Shown: in pieces, positions 60,291-64,000 of the stretch
Layout of the letters: each line of letters starts with the position of its first letter
How positions within the stretch are numbered: position 1 is the stretch's first letter
From: Eubacterium_B sp034180045
Lineage (GTDB): Bacteria; Bacillota; Clostridia; Peptostreptococcales; Anaerovoracaceae
DNA length: 64,000 bases
Direction of reading: 5' to 3'
NCBI GenBank assembly: GCA_034180045.1
Contig: JAXFOY010000019.1
Location: 10,452 to 74,451 of the forward strand
Position numbers and translations under genes: made by a program
Notes under the pieces: model-generated
Seen by the model: only the letters and a program-made list of their open reading frames with translations
Database searches by the model: none
Told to the model about the DNA's origin: nothing

Positions 60291-61552
60291 AAATAAAGAT
60301 AAAGGAAAGGGATATTTCCGATGTGCTGAATATTCCTAAAGAAGCTCATATTAAGCCGAAGCGGCAGAGTTTTCTTATGCGTTATTTGCTGAAGCTCCTA
60401 TCAGAAAAAGAACTTAAGGAAGTAAACTTTAAGTGTGAAAAAGAAAATATGGACTCTATTTCAGCAGACGAACCTGTATTATTTCTGATGAATCACTCCA
60501 GCTTTATAGATTTGAAAATAGCATCGAAAATTATTTATCCGCGGCAATTTCACATTGTTTGTACTCTCGACGGCTTTGTCGGTAAACGCGCTCTGATGCA
60601 AAAAATCGGTTGTATTCCTGCAAGAAAATTTATAAATGACATATCTTTGGTTAAGGATTTGAAATATGCGGTTAATGAACTTAAGAGTTCGATTTTGATG
60701 TTTCCCGAGGCAAGTTACAGTTTTGACGGAACAGAGACGGCATTACCAGAAAGCTTAGGTAAACTCATATGCATGCTGAGGATTCCTGTTGTGATGATTA
60801 AGACAGAAGGAGCATTTATCAGAGATCCGCTATATAATGCCTTGCAAATCCGTAAGACCGATGTATCCGCAAAGATGAGTCTTATTTTTTCAAAGAAAGA
60901 TATCGACGCTCTTGACGCCGATTCCATTAATGACAGATTAAGGGAGCGGTTTGATTTTGACTATTTCAGGGAACAGCAGGAGTCAGATACAAGCATATGT
61001 GAAGCTTTTCGAGCCGATTATCTCGAGCGGGTGATATACAAATGTCCACACTGCCTGAAAGAAGGCGCGATGGAAGGGCGCGGAATTAAGTTGTATTGTA
61101 AGGAGTGCGGATGTGAATATATTCTTGATGAAAAAGGCTTTCTCAAAGGAACCAATATAGACGCTGTTTTTACTCATATCCCGGATTGGTATCGTTGGCA
61201 GAGAACTGAAGTCAAGAAGGAGATAGAGCGCGGTGAATATGAACTCAATATAGAGGTTGAAATAAAAATTTTGGCGGACACCAAGGCTTTATACAGTGTT
61301 GGTGACGGCGTCCTGAAACATGATTTGGACGGCTTTACTCTCACGGACAAAAGCGGGATTTTGAAATACCGGCAGCACTCGAAAGCATCTTATAGTCTTT
61401 ATGCGGACTACTTTTGGTATGAAATAGGTGATGTTATTTCAATCGGAGATGCAAGGCGTCAATATTACTGTTTTCCCAAGGATAGAAGTGTTAACGTCTG
61501 CAAAGCCAGACTTGCTACGGAGGAAATATTCAAATTAAAGAAAAACTGCTAG
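60287..61552 (+). CDS. PlsC-type acyltransferase with zinc-ribbon tail
   Basis: 421 residues. The N-terminal half is a 1-acyl-glycerol-3-phosphate acyltransferase domain: NHSSFID (Hx4D), IPARKF and MFPEASYSFDG (FPEGxRS-like). Residues ~245-285 contain CPHC...CKEC, a zinc ribbon, followed by a ~130-residue beta-rich domain of unknown role. PlsC adds the second acyl chain to make phosphatidate; the tail is unusual for PlsC and may change the acceptor. It overlaps the NUDIX gene by 4 bases. Confidence 0.87.
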   Translation: MKIKIKERDISDVLNIPKEAHIKPKRQSFLMRYLLKLLSEKELKEVNFKCEKENMDSISADEPVLFLMNHSSFIDLKIASKIIYPRQFHIVCTLDGFVGKRALMQKIGCIPARKFINDISLVKDLKYAVNELKSSILMFPEASYSFDGTETALPESLGKLICMLRIPVVMIKTEGAFIRDPLYNALQIRKTDVSAKMSLIFSKKDIDALDADSINDRLRERFDFDYFREQQESDTSICEAFRADYLERVIYKCPHCLKEGAMEGRGIKLYCKECGCEYILDEKGFLKGTNIDAVFTHIPDWYRWQRTEVKKEIERGEYELNIEVEIKILADTKALYSVGDGVLKHDLDGFTLTDKSGILKYRQHSKASYSLYADYFWYEIGDVISIGDARRQYYCFPKDRSVNVCKARLATEEIFKLKKNC

Positions 61553-61621
61553 TTAAATATTTAAGCATCTGCTCAAAACAGAATAAGAGATGATTATTAA
61601 ACCATATGGAGGAAAGAATAC

Positions 61622-62218
61622 ATGCCTATATCTCTCATACCGTCATTTTTATTTTATTGTTACATAAACGGAATTACGCCCGGACCGGCTAATCTGTGCA
61701 CCTTGTCCGCATGTTTGAACGGTGGAAAAAAAGAGGCTATAAGACAGTGGTGGGGCATTTTCATAGGATTTTTTCTGGATGCGATGATTGCCGTTTTCTT
61801 AATTTACTTTGTCGGAAGCGCGCTGGGAGAATACATCGGATATATGGCATATGTAGGTGCCGCATATATAATCTGGCTGGCATTTCATATGCTCGGAAGC
61901 ACGTTTTCACCTGATTCGACAAAGAAAATGGAATACAGCATAAGGACAGGACTTATTGTGCAACTGACAAATCCTAAAGTGATATTATTGTGTTTTACTG
62001 CTCTAGGGACATATGTTGCACCGTACAGCAATTCATTTATGAGCCTTTTTCTCGTAGGCTGTTTTTTGCCTTTAACAGGTCCTATATGTAATTTGGTTTG
62101 GCTGTTTGCAGGAGTGAAGCTAAGAGAGCTGTTTATAAATCATAGAAAGCCCGTGAACATCATAATGGCAATAATGCTTATTATATGTGCGATGAGCATA
62201 TTAATCAGCAAAAATTAA
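61622..62218 (+). CDS. LysE family translocator
   Basis: 198 residues with six membrane segments. ITPGPANLCTLSAC near the N-terminus is the family signature (xxPGPxxxxxxx), and LTNPKVILLCFTALGT is the second conserved segment. Exports amino acids or related solutes. RBS GGAGG 10 bases before the ATG. Substrate not shown. Confidence 0.9.
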   Translation: MPISLIPSFLFYCYINGITPGPANLCTLSACLNGGKKEAIRQWWGIFIGFFLDAMIAVFLIYFVGSALGEYIGYMAYVGAAYIIWLAFHMLGSTFSPDSTKKMEYSIRTGLIVQLTNPKVILLCFTALGTYVAPYSNSFMSLFLVGCFLPLTGPICNLVWLFAGVKLRELFINHRKPVNIIMAIMLIICAMSILISKN

Positions 62219-62309
62219 AATCTTTAAGAAATCGTACTGTCCTATGCCATGCAGCAGTAAAGATGTACATATGGGTTTGCAAACATAAATACTTAAGGGT
62301 AAGCAAAAC

Positions 62310-62341
62310 GGATGCCGTCTGTTAAGTACAGAATGGCATCC
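62310..62341. terminator. Hairpin terminator between convergent genes
   Basis: GGATGCC and GGCATCC arms with an inner TCTGT/ACAGA stem. Plus strand is followed by TTATATTTT, minus strand by GTTTTGC, so it can serve both the LysE gene and the C39-like gene. Confidence 0.7.
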
Positions 62342-62353
62342 TTATATTTTATC

Positions 62354-62953
62354 TTATTTTGTTGCAGTATCTTCTTTTCTCGTAAATATGTAATAACGAG
62401 GGCTTCGATTTGCCGCATCCGCATCCACGACTTCAGGTTTTGCGTAAATCAGGAATCCTTCTTCACGAACCTGTCCCCTGCGACCTTCTTCCTGAAACTT
62501 TGTCGGGCTCCACGACGGGTCAAGAATCATAAATTCGCCGTTGCTATAGCTTACTGCTACGATGAAATGCCCGCTTTTAGTGAATAGACCGTGGTGTCCT
62601 TCGTAGTCTCCGCCTACATTGATTATAGCACATCCACCGTTTCTAAGCCCGTCGATCATGTCGTGGTAATTATCTGACTCTACAAGGTTCAAATTGAATC
62701 TTTCGGCAAGAGGAGGAGCAAGAAACTTCATCTCTGTGCCGGGGTCGAGGTTTGCCTTTGCATCAATTGACATTTTTATACATTCTTCAAGACTGAGTGA
62801 TTCAGTAGTGAGCCTGTCCACCATCATACAAGCTGAACAAATTCCGCAACCTGCCTCCTTGATATTTCCGTTAACATCCAAATCGCAACCCGGTTCCTTA
62901 ACATTGGTAGGATATTTTATATGTGGGTATTCTAATTGATTGATATAGAGCAT
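62354..62953 (-). CDS. C39-like (papain-fold) peptidase family protein
   Basis: 199 residues. Catalytic Cys region EAGCGICSACMM, His in SGHFIVAVSY and Asp in ILDPSW fit the C39_2 peptidase family. The start is ATG 62953 with AAAGGAGG upstream; a longer frame to 63220 runs into the insertion sequence end and lacks an RBS. No signal peptide is seen, so it may act in the cytosol or be a non-classical export, unlike many C39 proteins. An IS256-type element sits ~200 bases upstream of it, possibly affecting its promoter region. Confidence 0.82.
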   Translation of the reverse strand: MLYINQLEYPHIKYPTNVKEPGCDLDVNGNIKEAGCGICSACMMVDRLTTESLSLEECIKMSIDAKANLDPGTEMKFLAPPLAERFNLNLVESDNYHDMIDGLRNGGCAIINVGGDYEGHHGLFTKSGHFIVAVSYSNGEFMILDPSWSPTKFQEEGRRGQVREEGFLIYAKPEVVDADAANRSPRYYIFTRKEDTATK

Positions 62954-63191
62954 AAATTCCTCCTTTGGGTACAAATTCATGAGCCATAGTTTTCTTTTAA
63001 GTAATATTAATACACGGGCGGTTAAAATACAAGTAATAAGCGACAAATGTGCAGACAAAAGAAGCTTGTGAATGTAAAAATATCTATGCTCTAAAAATGC
63101 TGTTTTCTGCAAATTCGACCGCAACGCTGCTAAGAATGACAGATTTAAGAAAAAAAGGAGAGTGTGAGAAAAAGTCTGTAAATTAAAATCA

Positions 63192-63228
63192 AGCCTTCTA
63201 TGGTAGAATCTAATTACCATAGGAGGCT
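63192..63228 (+). promoter_or_regulatory. Hairpin hiding the transposase RBS
   Basis: AGCCTTCTATGGTA and TACCATAGGAGGCT form a 14-bp stem with a 9-base loop. The right arm contains the RBS AGGAGG (63221-63226). In a transcript entering from outside the IS this would block transposase translation, a protection seen in other insertion sequences. Confidence 0.75.
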
Positions 63229-63235
63229 ATTAATT

Positions 63236-64000
63236 ATGGCAAAGAAAAAAGAAGTATATCATGTTAAACCTCTAACCGAGGGAAAGAAAAACATCATCGC
63301 ATCTCTAATCGAGGAATACGACATAGAGACAGCGGAAGACATCCAAGAAGCTCTGAAGGATCTTCTCGGAGGAACGATTAAGTCAATGATGGAAGCTGAA
63401 ATGGATGAGCATCTCGGCTATGAGAGTTACGAGCGCAGCGACAATGGCAACTACCGTAATGGGACTAAGAAAAAGAAGGTTCGTAGCAATTACGGAGAAT
63501 TCGAGATTGATGTTCCTCAAGACAGAAACAGTAGTTTCGAGCCACAGGTCGTTAAGAAGCGTCAGAAAGACATCTCCGGAATAGATCGGAAAATAATCAG
63601 CATGTATGCACGAGGACTCACAACAAGGCAGATTTCAGAGCAGATAGAGGAAATCTATGGCTTTGAATGTAGCGAAAGCTTCATCTCCGATGTGACCGAT
63701 AAGGTTCTTCAGGATATTGAGGATTGGCAGAACAGACCGCTTGATGAGATTTATCCAATACTCTTCATAGATGCCGTTCACTTCTCTGTTAGAGATGACA
63801 ACATAATCCGCAAGCTTGCTGCTTATGTAATCATAGGAATTAACTGCGACGGCATGAAGAATGTAATAAGCCTTGAAATTGGTGAAAATGAGAGCAGTAA
63901 GTATTGGCTGGGCGTACTTAACAGCCTTAAGAACAGAGGTGTAAAGGATGTTATGATAATCTGCGCTGATGGTCTATCCGGAATAAAAGAAGCCATATCT
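63236..64000 (+). CDS. IS256 family transposase (truncated by window edge)
   Basis: 255 codons are visible from ATG 63236 with no stop before the window end; the full protein is ~400 residues. Mutator-type DDE transposase: the N-terminal DLLGGTIKSMMEAEMDEHLGY region, YRNGTKKKKV, VPQDRNSSFEP, MYARGLTTRQISE, first Asp in FIDAVHF and second Asp in ICADGLSG. The third acidic residue would lie beyond the window. RBS AGGAGG is inside a hairpin. Confidence 0.93.
   Translation, partial: MAKKKEVYHVKPLTEGKKNIIASLIEEYDIETAEDIQEALKDLLGGTIKSMMEAEMDEHLGYESYERSDNGNYRNGTKKKKVRSNYGEFEIDVPQDRNSSFEPQVVKKRQKDISGIDRKIISMYARGLTTRQISEQIEEIYGFECSESFISDVTDKVLQDIEDWQNRPLDEIYPILFIDAVHFSVRDDNIIRKLAAYVIIGINCDGMKNVISLEIGENESSKYWLGVLNSLKNRGVKDVMIICADGLSGIKEAIS

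Larger units (their letters stand above)
63158..64000 (+). mobile_element. IS256-family insertion sequence, left part
   Basis: The left end is near 63158-63185, where GAGTGTGAGAAAAAGTCTG resembles terminal inverted repeats of IS256-type elements. The transposase gene follows and runs off the window, so the right end and target duplication cannot be seen. Confidence 0.85.

Noticed and set aside
62954..63220. N-terminal extension of the C39-like protein
   Set aside because: There is no RBS at the upstream start, the extension enters the IS end, and a strong RBS sits before ATG 62953.
1..64000. CRISPR arrays, tRNA or rRNA genes, prophage
   Set aside because: No regularly spaced repeats, tRNA-like cloverleafs, rRNA segments or phage structural genes were noticed in either strand by eye.

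Overview
The window looks like the chromosome of a low-GC, anaerobic, Gram-positive Clostridia-type bacterium. Reasons: T-box and CIRCE regulation, the hrcA-grpE-dnaK-dnaJ-prmA and lepA-hemW gene orders, FabK-type fatty acid synthesis, AGGAGG-type ribosome binding sites, sortase-type signal traces and very A/T-rich spacers. A relative of the Peptostreptococcales/Anaerovoracaceae is my best guess, and it is inference only. No rRNA, tRNA, CRISPR array or prophage was seen.

Layout. 1-1.6 kb: DUF2812 membrane protein plus PadR regulator. 1.6-3.4 kb: TrpB2-type tryptophan synthase beta chain behind a T-box leader whose specifier reads as UGG (Trp). 3.4-7.3 kb: the most unusual part, a minus-strand operon for a nitrogenase-like enzyme: a small Cys-rich protein, a NifH-like ATPase fused to a NifD-like subunit, and a degenerate NifK-like subunit. 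7.4-12 kb: dnaE and pfkA. 12-15.3 kb: a GPH-type transporter, a glycerophosphodiester phosphodiesterase and a lysophospholipase-like hydrolase, a plausible phospholipid-salvage operon. 15.5-17.5 kb: RNase R. 17.5-18.5 kb: a strong promoter, a remnant of a sortase-anchored surface protein, and an orphan secreted protein. 18.7-21 kb: M18 aminopeptidase (minus) and purine nucleoside phosphorylase. 21-25 kb: an SDR, an FHA-FtsW/RodA fusion and a transpeptidase. 25-28 kb: MetY, a membrane-anchored XRE regulator with a small membrane protein, and a lipoprotein.

28-41 kb is a housekeeping block: lepA-hemW-glpK, then hrcA-grpE-dnaK-dnaJ under a perfect CIRCE, then bioY under a BirA-type operator, a MalY-type lyase and prmA. 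A corrinoid adenosyltransferase (minus) follows.

41.5-52.3 kb is a complete type II fatty acid synthesis operon: acpP-accB-accC-accDA(fused)-fabH-fabK-second NPD-family enzyme-fabD-fabG-fabF-fabZ-marR. It has a strong promoter followed by a perfect 24-bp palindrome. The biotin importer, the biotinylated AccB and the carboxylase subunits functionally link this block to bioY.

52-64 kb: CstA transporter (minus), two different FAD oxidoreductases, an ECF transporter S component overlapping an aminotransferase, a small export protein, a NUDIX hydrolase, a PlsC-type acyltransferase with a zinc-ribbon tail, a LysE transporter, a C39-like protein (minus), and the left part of an IS256-family element cut by the window edge.

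Where a longer reading frame was possible, starts were chosen from ribosome binding sites; the reason is given in each entry.
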